Positions 24,365 through 34,801 of a stretch of 64,000 nucleotides of DNA are shown one piece after another. Source of the stretch: Rugalucina vietnamica (lineage: Eukaryota; Mollusca; Bivalvia; Lucinida; Lucinidae); contig OZ024869.1 of the NCBI GenBank assembly GCA_964017185.1, positions 70,278,315-70,342,314 on the forward strand, read 5' to 3'. The translations under genes and the position numbers were made by a program. The notes under the pieces were generated by a model. That model had not been told where the DNA came from and did not search any database. It saw only the letters and a program-made list of their open reading frames with translations. Numbering within the stretch: the first letter of the stretch is position 1; every line of letters starts with the position of its first letter.

Positions 24365-24600
24365 ATTAGGAAAACATGTCCGTGTATTGTATACCCACTT
24401 GAACCCCAATTTTATAAACATTTGACCTTATTTTTTATCCAAAACATAAATTGTGGGTACTCGTTAGAACCGCCTCGTCGAGGCGGTTCTAATGTATACT
24501 ACACAAAATATTAAAATTATTAAAAATTTTCCAATAAAATTTTCATCATTTTCAAAGTGCAAAATCACTGTATATTTTGTATGGGCTAGTTTTCATCATG
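24365..24600 (+). mobile_element. Palindromic MITE (family P), forward, shortened
   Basis: Starts AGGAAAACATGTCCGTGTA and ends CTAGTTTTCATCATG, with the GAACCGCCTCGTCGAGGCGG centre. Part of the small hairpin and of one arm is missing. Confidence 0.8.
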
Positions 24601-24639
24601 TAATTCCAAGGTCGCGTTTTTCACTGTTCATATAGTGTA

Positions 24640-24764
24640 GTGCCTTTCGGAACCAGAATTTTATTGTGACTTAGTTAACAAATTTAAGAAACTTATAGGA
24701 AGGAAAATTTTTTCTTTTCAATTCAAAATCATTATACGTTACAAACGTATAGGATATAATGCGA
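24640..24764 (+). mobile_element. PLE fragment, left part (split by a DNA element)
   Basis: Matches PLE 3,905-4,025 (CCTTTCGGAACCAGAATTTTA; first 20 bases shared). It resumes at 27,236 after the element at 24,765-27,235. The motif ATATAATGCGA at its right edge is repeated at the restart. Confidence 0.8.
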
Positions 24765-24935
24765 ATTACAGACACTTCGGCACCACTACGACTTCGGCAC
24801 CTAGACAAATCGGACCCTAGTCAAATCGGCCCCAGTCATTTCGGCCCAGTCACTTCGGACCCTAGATGCTTCGGCACCACTTTCATATCGGCCCCACTTT
24901 TATTTCGGCACCTAGTCTATTCGGCACCACATTTT
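24765..24935 (+). repeat. Left tandem-array terminal repeat
   Basis: About nine to ten units with core TTCGGCACC, ATCGGACCC or ATTTCGGCCC spaced about 17 bp. The reversed right end (27,085-27,235) has the same order at its outermost part. Confidence 0.85.
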
Positions 24936-25510
24936 TCATATTACTTTTTATCAGTCTTCTAGCTATCGTTTGTGGTTGTGCAGTCCGATTTGGGTTCAAC
25001 ACTTCTTCATTAGATGGAACAGAAACTCAGCAGTAACATCAGAAAACATTTTGTGTTTAATCTTTAGTTTTCTTTCCTTTTATTTAAACAAGTAAAACAT
25101 AAAAAAAACAATACTGAAGTGATTCGACTGTGCATCTGTGCATTGACGATTCTTAAACAAGGATCACATGATTCCATGTTTTTAAAACACCATATCAATA
25201 GAAAATAGTTCATTGTCATGCGTTGTCGCTGAAAAATGCATTTTCACTTTATAAGTGCCTACATAGGTAATAAACTTTTTTCAGTATACCTGTATACAGT
25301 TTTTTTGTTTTTTTTTTAATCCTGAGTTGCAACTTGCACTTCATTGTCTTTAGAATGTCATATCACATTCACATAGGCGTGCGGCGCGTAGATGTGCCCA
25401 ACTTCTTGCAGGAACTCTGACGTCTTTAGCTGCTTCTGCTCTTAAGGGTTGAGAAAGAGAATTTGATGGATTTTTCTGAACGGAAGTTAACGGGAAAAAT
25501 CGCACAATTA

Positions 25511-25536
25511 TGTTTTTTTTTTTTTTTTTTTTTTTT
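25511..25536 (+). repeat. Poly-T tract
   Basis: About 26 T in the interior of the tandem-TIR element. The surrounding 24,940-26,220 is AT-rich with no gene seen. Confidence 0.9.
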
Positions 25537-26221
25537 GTCGGATATATTTTGCCTGTATATAGGGCTAAGCGGTTGATGAAAGGATTGCAACATATAAATA
25601 TAATTTCCGTGGCTCGGTTATTTTAAGATTGGTTTGACTGGATGTACTCGTGTATGATTTAAAACTAAAAAAGAGGAAATTCAATTTTCTCATTTGTCAT
25701 TTTAATTTCTAAAATGCTATCTCATTGTCTTAATATACAAATTAATATTTTTTAGGTATGAATGACCAATATATAAATATAGCATTATAGTTGTGACAGA
25801 CGATTTTAATACACGTACATGTACAGGTTTTGTGACACGTGCCGGTAATTGGATTTAATCGTCAATAATCCAATTAAAAAACTAATCGATTAATAATCGA
25901 GTATGTCCAATGGAGTAAAACGACACGCGTCAATAATTGGATTAAATCTTATCCTGATTTGATGACTGTCCCGTATAAACACCATGAAGCAGGATGCAAT
26001 GTATGAAGGGCATAACAATAATTCTTCTCGTATTTTATTCCATGTACAGACTGTTGATGTTCATTTACTTACTTTCATGTGAATTTCTTGTTTTCGGATT
26101 ACAGCAATCACTCAAGTTTTGCTAATTTGACGTTCCGCGTGTTTTGAACAGTGTCATTGTCACTGTATTAGCGATGCAATAATAAAAAACAGTATAAAAA
26201 TTACATGATTCAAAAGTCATT

Positions 26222-26285
26222 GAACAAGGTAAAAGTAGGCAATGATCAGGAAATGACGCAATCAGAAAGAAATTCCCACTCCTAA
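26222..26285 (-). mobile_element. PLE tail scrap
   Basis: Reverse complement of the outermost PLE tail (AGGTAAAAGTAGGCAATGAT; GAAAGAAATTCCCACTCC). Confidence 0.75.
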
Positions 26286-26340
26286 GGCAGATATTGTTAT
26301 TAGATTATTATTGTTGTAATTCAGAATTTTATTTTCAACA

Positions 26341-26392
26341 TTCGATTGAGAAGCGTAGTGGTAGAGCATCTGATTCCAAATCGAGAGGTCCT
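26341..26392 (+). repeat. tRNA-derived fragment (Trp-like left half)
   Basis: GCGTAGTGGTAGAGCATCTG resembles a D-arm/A-box, followed by an anticodon-like loop TTCCAAA (CCA). The T-arm/B-box is absent, so this is a SINE head or pseudo-tRNA, not a working tRNA. Confidence 0.55.
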
Positions 26393-26404
26393 GAGTAGTA
26401 ATGG

Positions 26405-26541
26405 GCGGCGGTATAGCGACTTTTTCTGAAAACTTATAGCGCATTTTTATAGCGACGTTTCTAATAAGCGTAGCGAGAGAAACGGCGCTATATAAAAGGC
26501 GCTGTAAGTTTTCAGAAAAAGTAGCCATACCGCGTACCCTG
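26405..26541. repeat. Foldback hairpin, about 135 bp
   Basis: GACTTTTTCTGAAAACTTATAG on the left (first 20 bases) pairs with AAGTTTTCAGAAAAAGTAG on the right; AGCGACGTTTCT pairs with AGAAACGGCGCT near the centre. A small MITE-like hairpin. Confidence 0.7.
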
Positions 26542-26542
26542 G

Positions 26543-26690
26543 GTGTGGCAGATGTGTAGATGTGCAGAAGTGTAGATGTGCAGAAGTGCAAATGGGTAGA
26601 TGTACAGATGTGTAGATGTGCAGATTGTAGATGTGCAGATGGGTAGATGTCCAGAAGTACAGATGTGTAGATGTGCAGATGTGTTCCTGT
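26543..26690 (+). repeat. Minisatellite, GTAGATGTGCAGA-type
   Basis: About a dozen degenerate units of 10-13 bp (GTGTAGATGTGCAGAAGT). Confidence 0.9.
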
Positions 26691-26699
26691 CTTAACTCA

Positions 26700-26935
26700 A
26701 TGATACTACCTACACATATAACTTAGCTGGTTCATTTTAAACTGAGACCCAAGGTGCGCTATTACTACTGTCTTGGGCTCGATTCCCACAGGCGGCACCG
26801 TGTTGTGTCCTTGAGCAAGACATTTACTCCCTACAGTAATGGTTAAATCCAGGAAGCGTTGGCTCCGTCCCGACATGACTGAAAAATGTTGTCTGGGACG
26901 TTAAGCCTTAATTCAAACAAGCAAACTAATTCTTG
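26700..26935 (+). mobile_element. tRNA-derived SINE
   Basis: B-box-like GGGCTCGATTCCC, then GTGTTGTGTCCTTGAGCAAG, a block I associate with conserved invertebrate SINE cores, and a tail CGACATGACTG...GGGACGTTAAG. The A box is decayed. Presumably mobilised by a LINE. Confidence 0.65.
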
Positions 26936-27084
26936 AAGTTTATGCTGGCATAAATTTATGAAAAATGCGTATATTCAAGTTAGCCATTTCTACTATCACG
27001 AAGCACAACGTCTTAATACCGGGTGCAGGACATTTCGTCTAAAACCATTTCGTCTAAAACTGATTTTTGAAGTGAAATAAAAAG

Positions 27085-27235
27085 GTGCCGAAGTATCTAG
27101 GGTCCGAAGTGACTAGGGTCCGAAGTGACTATGGTATTTTTCTAAAATGGTGCCGATTTGGCACTGGGGCCGATTTGACTAGGGTCCGATTTGTCTAGGT
27201 GCCGAATTCGTAGTGGTGCCGAAGTGTCCGATTAC
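27085..27235 (-). repeat. Right tandem-array terminal repeat
   Basis: Reverse-oriented array (GGTGCCGAAGT, GGGTCCGAAGTGACTA, GGGGCCGATTTGACTA) ending GTGTCCGATTAC. Adjacent at about 27,030-27,060 is a twofold ATTTCGTCTAAAAC motif. Confidence 0.85.
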
Positions 27236-27716
27236 ATATAATGCGACAGTCTGCATGCTTAACTATGCTGCCTTCTTTAATTGCACGCCGGTGGGTCGGA
27301 CATCAGACTCTATGATGGTTCCGACCTAAAGCTATTCATTGCCAGAACATCTTGGCTGTTGCTTGGCCAACCGGGGTTCAACTGGTGTTTTTATTTTTCT
27401 TTTGCTCCGGATTTTAAGTAAGTTATTTGGCGCCAAGGGATCTTCATCGTCGGGCAGCTCACTTATTCTTTGAGTCCACTTTGTGGTTATCATGATTTAT
27501 TTGTTTGTCCTTGATGATTAATTGTCTGGTTAGAGATTCTCCACGAAGACCGAACAACTGACTAAATGCTGTGCAGTAGCTGAGGGCGAGGTAAGGTACC
27601 TGTAAAATTAGTTTAAGCCCGCCGTAATTTTATATTATTGATCGTTCCAGTGCGATATTTCTGGTGTGATTCTTAGTTTTTATGTCTTGGTGTAGACGGA
27701 ATATTTCCATCGGTAT
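27236..27716 (+). mobile_element. PLE fragment, right part
   Basis: Continues the PLE from GCGACAGTCTGCATGCTTA (matching 4,044) through ATTTTATATTATTGATCGTT, and is cut off near 27,716. Confidence 0.8.
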
Positions 27717-27921
27717 TCCGTTAGACCTCTCCATACCGACGGAAATGACTTCTATTGAGCCTTTAGTCGAAAATAAAAAATCATCAAAGACTCCAAAGAA
27801 ATTGAAATTTATGTTATGTTATATCTTTTCTGACTGATAGGACTTAATTTATATATATTCCAGATGTAAAATGACGCAGATTCATAAAATACTCCATGTT
27901 TTCTGTTGAAAATATCACATA

Positions 27922-28874
27922 CGAGGGTCATTCAGGAATTAATGACAATGATTCCATTAAACTTTATTCTTAACACTTGTGTGCTTCTCATATACTAATA
28001 ACCAAATTTGAAGATGTATGCTATTCAATGGTACCTCCAAAAGTTCGCTAACATGCCAGTTCTGTGGTTGCTAGGCAACCAAAGAATACAAGGTAAATGA
28101 GCTTGGACGCGACATACTGTTGTTTATAAAAGCTAGTACTTGCCTGGATAAAAGACCAGTATCTTGGATATGTTAACAACATTTCATGAGGATTAAATAT
28201 GTGGTTGTTGTAAGCATGACTGTCAATGGTATTGATCACAGTGACACTGTACACAGAGTTTCAAAATGAATCAGCACCGCCTCCAGTTCAAATTTAACTG
28301 TATCAAATTTAGCTAGTCTTTTTAAAATCTAATACTTGTTCCATAACAGTCTCAGATTTTTTATTTTTTGTTTTTGTTGAGAAGCCATAGGAATACCTTT
28401 AAAATTAAACACATCACTAGCTGTTGGAATATATTTGATTGTTTCATAATTTGGTTTAAAACACACTGTTAGGCTCAGAATGGGTTTATTTTGTCCTGTT
28501 CTGCTATTGCTTACCAACCACGCGTGTTGCAAATCAGGAAAATGGCATAAATGTTATGGTTGCCCTTGTTGACATCTAGTGCTTTTATTAATCATCACAA
28601 ATCACTGATAAGACTGTCCAAGCAACAATCCTACACGTTTTACTTACCAAACCCCCATACAAAAATAAGTAAAAATAGACTTTTTTGCGTCCATGGACAC
28701 TTCAGGAGCCATATTCAAATTAGCATAGCGTCTAATCTAGACATGATAAAAGCACAAAATTTTCAGCACGAATGCATAATATATGTGTCCACACGTAACA
28801 TATCAAATAAAGCCGAGCTTAATTATACTTTCCGAGATATGGATCCATTGTCATTAATTCTTGAATGACCCACG
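27922..28874. mobile_element. TA-flanked TIR element (Tc1/mariner-like ends)
   Basis: Inverted ends CGAGGGTCATTCAGGAATTA (left) and, reversed, CGTGGGTCATTCAAGAATTA, continuing to about 33 bp. TA lies on both sides (27,920-27,921; 28,875-28,876), the classic Tc1/mariner target. The 953-bp interior has no recognisable DDE transposase; frames of 67, 68 and 105 codons lack domains. I call it a non-autonomous member. Confidence 0.8.
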
Positions 28875-28876
28875 TA

Positions 28877-29169
28877 CGTCTATAAATAGATAAGGGGAGA
28901 CTACTGTAAAATATGAGACAAAAAAGTAGAAAAACGATTGTTTTTGCAAATTTATTGAAATTCTGCAGGATAACCAGATGTTTATTAAAAGATTTATGCA
29001 TTTTTTAACAAAACATAACAAATTTCTGACAATTATCACCAAATAAAGCAGCTATAAGCTTCTTACGAAATCCATTATCTATTCGACCATAGTTTAAAGG
29101 CAACCTATGCTAAGCTGTCAAGGGAGAGGAGCGAGGTCTCGAAGTGTATCGGAGTGCAGGTTAGCCAGC
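28877..29169. other. No gene seen
   Basis: AT-rich sequence without repeats or convincing frames. Confidence 0.45.
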
Positions 29170-29390
29170 TGATCTAGTCTTGGTGTTGAATTTTTGTGTT
29201 GTTTGCACCTTACAATGTATGTACGTTTTCATATTTTTAGTTAAGTTTGTATAACTTATAACTGAGTGTCCGCCTATTAGGAAATAGCTGCTCACTCGGC
29301 GTACTATATGTTTTCTTAGTACATGTATAAGGAATTTCCTTCTGACTATCATTTCCTGATCATTGCCTACTTCTACCGTTGAGAGACATA
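29170..29390 (+). mobile_element. PLE 3' tail fragment
   Basis: TTTTTGTGTTGTTTGCACC, AATAGCTGCTCACTCGGCG and CATTGCCTACTTCTACC match the PLE tail. Only the last 220 bp are present. Confidence 0.75.
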
Positions 29391-29471
29391 AACTGAAAAA
29401 TGAGAAAGAAAGTTGAAGCTATCAGATCTTCCCGTTTTAAGATTATTGTACAGCTGTATTGTCTGAAAAAT

Positions 29472-29620
29472 GAGCCTGTGCGTGAGAAAACCAACAATTT
29501 GGGTTCCGACCAGTTCAGACACAAACCGGCCTGTACAGTCTCTGAAGCAGGCTAGAAGCTTGAAATTTTGTATTTAAGCAGAAGAGGAATTGTACTATCC
29601 TTGTAGCGAAAACAAAGGCT
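29472..29620 (+). mobile_element. Foldback family E, partial copy
   Basis: Starts GAGCCTGTGCGTGAGAAAAC and reaches TAGCGAAAACAAAGGC. It corresponds to one half of the complete copy at 29,951-30,184. The following 29,620-29,940 shows nothing recognisable. Confidence 0.6.
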
Positions 29621-29950
29621 CAAATGCTATAGTTTTATGTTGTTTAAAGTTTGATGCACTGTGGTCGTCCATGTGTTATATGAACTAATCTGAAACATAC
29701 TTTTATTGAATATGCTTATTTGATTGATTTGAGATTCCACGTTCTATACAACAATTCCGTACGAATATCCCAACAAAATAATGTCAAAGTGACAATACCA
29801 GCCCTGGTGTGCCGATGTCACTAATGATTTAGACACAGCTCAGAAAAATAACAATTTAAAGGTATTACTTAGTTTGCAATATAATGGATTGAATATATTT
29901 TAACAAAATTGAAAACAGATATTACTCAGTAAACGTGCATTGTAATAGAT

Positions 29951-30184
29951 GAGCCACCTCGTGAGAAAATCAACAATCTGCTTATGCGAAAACAAAGACG
30001 CAGATCAGGTTCGCGGTAACCGCGAAGCTGATCAGCGCCTTTGTTTTCGCTAATTGGATAGTACAATTCATCTTCTACTTAAATCCGAAATTTCAAGCTT
30101 CTAGCTCATTTCTGTGCTTGTACAGGCTGGTTTGTGTCGAACCTGTTCAGAAACAACATTGTTGGTTTTCCCACGAGGAGGCTC
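29951..30184 (-). mobile_element. Foldback family E, complete copy
   Basis: Terminal inverted repeats GAGCCACCTCGTGAGAAAAT and, reversed, GAGCCTCCTCGTGGGAAAAC. AGAT flanks both sides, a 4-bp target duplication. Inside is a strong hairpin, GCGAAAACAAAGACGCAGAT against ATCAGCGCCTTTGTTTTCGC. No coding. The 4-bp duplication would fit Chapaev-like elements, but I cannot confirm the superfamily. Confidence 0.8.
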
Positions 30185-30389
30185 AGATTTTACTCTGTGA
30201 TAATTCCATACAGCAATCCCATTACATTGATCCCTGATAGTTGAATCTTTGCATGGAATCGTTACATAATTATCAGGAATAGTGCTATTGTTATTGATTT
30301 CAGAGCAAATTCTCGGATAAAATTGACACTTTGAAAGCAAAACAGCAATACGATACTGTCGAATTTTGTATGAAGTAAGCTCCATTTAA

Positions 30390-30650
30390 CATTATGAAAA
30401 CCTGCTCATGCAATATACAGTAAAATTTTAAGCTGAAAAAATTGAACATTTTCATGTGAAAAATGTTGATTTTTTATTTATTTTCACTTAAAACATTGAT
30501 TGTGTGTACACGTTAGGCGGAGGCGGTTCTAAGGAGTACCAACAATCTACGTTTTGGATCAAAAAAAAGAAAACAAGGTTTACCCCTGCAAACTCCAGTT
30601 TTCCTATGTAAACGTGTGGTTCAAGTGGGTATACTTTTCATGGACACCCA
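30390..30650 (-). mobile_element. Palindromic MITE (family P), reverse, decayed
   Basis: CATTATGAAAACCTGCTCAT start and GTTAGGCGGAGGCGGTTCT centre with part of the centre deleted; the right end has drifted. Confidence 0.7.
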
Positions 30651-30896
30651 CGGGATTTAGCTAAGATTTCAAAGTATAGGCGCACGAAAAGAACTTCCTA
30701 ACTTACTTTTAGCTTGGATAACGAGGGTAATTTTTGCATTTTTATTCAGAAGTTTAATTCTGTTAGGAAAAATATGCTTTGAACTTTTGTGTTTAATTCC
30801 TTTATAATTGTTTTATACCCATTTATGCTTTTTATTTCAGTTTTTGTGCCATCAAACTAGAATACAAGAGGTGGACATTCTTTATGGATCTACTTT

Positions 30897-31172
30897 CATT
30901 ACGGAAACATGCCCATGCAATCTACACAGATGAAAGTTGTGAAAAATGAAAATTTTCAGAAGAAACTTTTTGATATTTTTCTTATTTTTGCTCAAAACAT
31001 AGTTTGTGGGTACACGTTAGAACCACCTCGCCGAGGCGGTTCTAACGAGTACCCACAATCTATGTTTTGGAGCAAAAATAAGAAAAATAGATTTACCCCT
31101 GCATACCCCAGTTTTACTATATAAAAGTGGAGTTTTAGGGGGTATACATTACACGGACACGTTATCCTGATG
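30897..31172 (-). mobile_element. Palindromic MITE (family P), reverse
   Basis: CATTACGGAAACATGCCCAT to CACGTTATCCTGATG, with an intact foldback around CACCTCGCCGAGGCGG. It lies just 70 bp upstream of the glutamate-receptor-like first exon. Confidence 0.85.
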
Positions 31173-31242
31173 ACTGGCTTTAAAACAAAAGAGAAGAAAT
31201 TGTTGTGAGTTTGTGGTTAAATAAAAAAAACCCCTTAAAATC

Positions 31243-32349
31243 ATGGTTTCATTCAATCAAATGAGTGTTACAGCATTCTTAGTTGGATTATTTATAGTGT
31301 CCTTCGCCTGGACTAAGAAAATTACTATTCCTATTGGTAAGTTGTCAACAAATTATCTGTTTAACGTTTTGATTCTAAGATATTCACACTTCTTTTTTCA
31401 CAATTTTTCGACCCTTGATCTTCTTCAGGAATGAAAATGTAGATATCCTCAGTTTACCGAAATCTATTTTGAACAATAGTAAATTGAGAAGTGTTTATTT
31501 TTGTTCAAAACGGCTTACACGTAGTTGAGAGAAGGAAGAAGGCCTAAGGTAAAAAAAAAATCGCGAATAAGTGTGAATGTCTTAGACTTTGTTTTCTATA
31601 TCCTATGGAATTTTCAGTTTGAAAATGTTGTATTCGTCTACCTCCTTCTCTACATTTGATTTATCTTTGAATATGCACTCATAACTAGCACCCCTCATAC
31701 ATTCCGTTTAACATCTATAATAATCTGGGTGCCAATGTATAGAGACAGTTGTGTCAGTGTAGATGCATGATATTGTTTTTCGGGCTCTACCTTTATGTGG
31801 AACATACTAAAACAATGAAGCATATTATAATCATTTTACTTGCAAAACAGTATAGACAATATTTTTCATCACAAGTATTATTAAGTCTAACACATTAATG
31901 CATATATGCCGTCGATCACAAATCAATTTTAATCTACGGACATTACATATGTAAAACACTAAACAACCCTCTTTACGGCTAACTTCACATTCATCTCTTT
32001 ACGTTAAATACTGCAACAAAACACCTAGCGTATTTTGATAGTGCGACAAAATACCTACCAATATGCATATATAAACAGTAAGAAGATGACATATATCCCA
32101 CCTTTTCTTTGAATTATATTAGATCTCAAAATGCCTTTATATTGTGAATTACAATATACTAAGTCAAAGAAACATGTTTAAAACAATAATTTATTGTAGG
32201 TGCTATATTCAAACCCGGGGACAAACAAGCCGCCACAGCCTTCAGATATCAGAACTCACTGTTCAACTCTATAGAGACGAATCCGTTTTCATTGGCATCT
32301 TATATAGACCATATAGACGTCGCTGATAGCTTTACCCTCGCCTCACAAA
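31243..32349 (+). CDS. Ionotropic glutamate receptor-like gene, 5' exons (partial)
   Basis: Two exons join in frame. Exon 1 (31,243-31,336) begins MVSFNQMSVTAFLVGLFIVS, a signal-peptide-like hydrophobic start, and ends TIPI plus one base before GTAAGT. Exon 2 (32,200-32,349) follows TTATTGTAG and reads GAIFKPGDKQAATAFRYQ...DHIDVADSFTLASQ before GTAAGTG. The IPIGAIF...AAxAFRYQ...ADSF pattern matches the start of the amino-terminal domain of AMPA/kainate-type receptors, which are ligand-gated cation channels at the plasma membrane. Intron 1 is 863 bp and phase 1; exon 2 also ends in phase 1. The ligand-binding and pore parts are not in the window, so this is a partial gene or a remnant. Exact subtype unknown. 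Confidence 0.7.
31337..32199 (+). other. Intron of the receptor-like gene
   Basis: GTAAGT donor and TTATTGTAG acceptor. AT-rich, no repeat recognised; contains short frames only. Confidence 0.6.
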
Positions 32350-32866
32350 GTAAGTGATTAGTATATTTTGTACTTACATTTATGCATTGCAAAAATGTAC
32401 TTGTACACGTGTGTGACTTCGAAAATTTAGGTAAAGGGTTTTCACGTAGTTGAGAGATTTTCTACAAATAGCATTTTACGGATTTAGAGAAAGGATTCTT
32501 AAGTTAGTTAATCTGCCCATGTAATGCTGTCAAGTTTTCCCTGAACTATGGTAATCAAAAACGTTAAAAGTTCGATATTGAAATTAAACGTACTTTATGA
32601 AAAGATTTTAGTTGCACACTCACGATCTGAGGATACAACATGCTACGAGTTGGTACGAGCTATAAGTCGGCGCTTGTCGCGCGAGTTGCCACGAGTTTAG
32701 TTGGGAAAATCGTATTGATACGATTTAACGTATCATATTAGGAATAAGATGTTTTTACTTTCTAAAGAATCCCTATCGTATCATAAATTGCACGAGCCAT
32801 AGTATATTTATCTCCTGTATCAATTCTCATCACATTTCTAGCGAAATCAGCGTTTGTTATTTATAG

Positions 32867-33016
32867 AATGTCTCCCAGCTTGATGCTTTTGGCGCCAAAG
32901 ACCGTGAGAATAATTTGGTGGATGTCAGTTTTGGACAGCTACGTGTGGCGAAATATGATTACAGTGAACGAAAGCAATTTTCTTTTATATCTGGAAATTA
33001 TGAACAACGACCATAA
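32867..33016 (+). CDS. Possible terminal exon (49 codons), uncertain
   Basis: After a TTATTTATAG acceptor-like site a frame reads NVSQLDAFGAKDRENNLVDV then SFGQLRVAKYDYSERKQFSF and ends EQRP-stop at 33,016. AATAAA signals follow within about 150 bp (33,131 and 33,163). Its composition looks protein-like, but it does not join exon 2 of the receptor-like gene in phase at this acceptor, and I recognise no domain. An overlapping 82-codon frame (MSPSLMLLAPKTVRIIWWMS) is also open, so either frame could be chance. Confidence 0.3.
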   Translation, partial: NVSQLDAFGAKDRENNLVDVSFGQLRVAKYDYSERKQFSFISGNYEQRP

Positions 33017-33119
33017 GCCATTAACCTTCCGAACAATATTATTCATCGCTTGGACAGTGTGTCTTGGTACTGTTCGCAATTTATTTCAGGAAATCGACCT
33101 TATCCTCGTTCCATAGTGT

Positions 33120-33700
33120 TTGTATTTTTAAATAAATTTGTCCATTTCATAAAGACAAAAAAATAAAGAAGACCATTGGTCTGAGATTTGGCCTGTGTCC
33201 GAAGTCTGCACGCACACCACATATGTGTTTTAATGAAACAAGCTAATTATATGTGACTTTCACCAAAAAGACAAGGTAATTATATGTGACTTTCACCAAA
33301 AAGACACATCTAGCTCTTGTACGAGAAAGAACTTCGGAGGAATTATAGTAGAAAACCCACGAAATGTGTCAATTTGTTAGAAATCTTATTCGATCCATGT
33401 ATCAGACAGAATGACGATAATTGGTTAATGTGATAAGATTCAATCAATTTTCTGGATGACCTCATCACAAAGCGTAGAATTATTTCCTTTCCGAGAAAAA
33501 ATCCTCGAGCCAAATAGATTTCTTAAGGTCTTGGGAAATTATCATTTCGTACCAAGAGACATAAAGGAAGTGACTGATATGTAATTTACAAGCAAAAAAT
33601 CATTAAGCAGAATCGAGGGAATAATATAAAAGACCGGGCATATAAGCACAAGAATAAAGAATAAACTTCGCTTGTTGCTAAGGGCAGATCATTTAATTTT
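33120..33700. other. No gene; one short tandem duplication
   Basis: TAATTATATGTGACTTTCAC and the following bases occur twice in tandem (33,244-33,305). Nothing else seen. Confidence 0.6.
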
Positions 33701-33718
33701 TAAAGCTGAGCATTTCTG

Positions 33719-33920
33719 CTAGTCATATAACACAGACATTTTATGGTCAGTATTGATCCCTAATTGCGCCTGCATGATACAAGTGCACGTGGATATAGCC
33801 CGACAAAATTTTGCTTTCACTAGCTTGTTACGTATAATGTATATTTCAAATTCATATTTTTCCCATGAGATGTCTGCAGCATGGCAATGATGTACCGCTA
33901 TTCGGTTTATGATCAAGTCT
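33719..33920 (-). pseudogene. Dispersed coding-like relic (DISWEK family)
   Basis: The minus frame reads MIINRIAVHHCHAADISWEK and continues FEIYI. Related plus-strand frames lie at 55,244-55,400 and 63,680-63,790 (VHQFHASDISWE, NLKIYIKHSD). Three diverged copies keeping one frame suggest an old coding element or gene family. I do not recognise the protein. Confidence 0.4.
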
Positions 33921-34522
33921 GGTCGCTCTTTTGGGATGCCACAAGGCTAATGTTCAGTGCATTTGGCAAAATGATTATTCCTTATAATTTGATCAGAAAA
34001 GACAGAGTTGTGTCAAGAAGAACAATGGTCTGGAATTCATCCTCTTTTCGCCAAGCGATAAGGGGTGACCAACAAAGACTAAAGCCTTTTTAATAACAAT
34101 AATACATAGTGACATAACGTTAAATTTATTATTCCGTCCCGCAGTTAAAGTACAAAAACAGAGCCGAGTCTGGAACTAAAACTGCACATCTTTAATGTCG
34201 AATTTTCTCTCCTACCGGTACATGTTAATATGTAATTTATATAAATTCAATGTTGAGATTGGTTTGAAACATACGTATTTAATTGCAATTGTGATTCCTG
34301 ACATTTGTACATGTGTACTTTTTTTTAAATTTCAGATAGTGAACTCGAACTTCCTTGCATTTTATATCAGTTTCAGCTTGCCTAGAAATGAGAAACTTGA
34401 TGTAATGTTAAGAAAGTTTTGCAATATTGTATGACCCATTTCAGTAACTATTTTCCCCTAATGCACGGCCATGACAACTCAAGCTTAAGCTCATTATAGT
34501 TGACTATTCCGTTAGAAATTGA

Positions 34523-34801
34523 CATTACGAAAACTTGCCTATGCAATATACAGAGATTTTTTGAGCTTTCAAAATTGAGACTTTTGAGCTGAAAAATTAT
34601 GATATTTTTCTTATTTTTGCCCAAAACATACATTGCGGGTACACGTTAGAACCGCCTCAGCGAGGCGGTTCTAACGAGTACCCACAATATATGTTTTGGA
34701 GCAAAAATAAGAAAAATAGGTATACCCCTGCATACCCCAGTTTTGCTATATAAAATTGGGGTTCAAGGGGGTATACATTACACGGACATGTTTTCATGAT
34801 G
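34523..34801 (-). mobile_element. Palindromic MITE (family P), reverse
   Basis: CATTACGAAAACTTGCCTAT to CATGTTTTCATGATG. Also present at the same place in the paralogue (58,418-58,696), so it predates the segmental duplication. Confidence 0.85.

Larger units (their letters stand above)
24765..27235. mobile_element. DNA element with tandem-array inverted ends, inserted in a PLE
   Basis: A 2.47-kb insertion flanked by the direct repeat ATATAATGCGA (24,754-24,764 and 27,236-27,246). Its ends are inverted repeats of about 150-170 bp, made of a degenerate 16-18 bp unit (TTCGGCACC / TCGGACCCTAGTCAAA). A target duplication of 9-11 bp with long inverted ends resembles Mutator-like (MULE) or foldback elements. 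The interior has no transposase. It holds a poly-T run, a PLE tail scrap, a tRNA-like fragment, a hairpin, a minisatellite and a SINE, so it is a non-autonomous, repeatedly invaded copy. Confidence 0.75.

Noticed and set aside
24780-24935. 17-bp TCGG array as a CRISPR array or satellite
   Set aside because: It is mirrored at the other end of a defined insertion with a target duplication, so it is a terminal repeat.
26341-26392. A functional tRNA-Trp gene
   Set aside because: The T-arm, B box and acceptor pairing are missing; it fits a SINE head or pseudo-tRNA.
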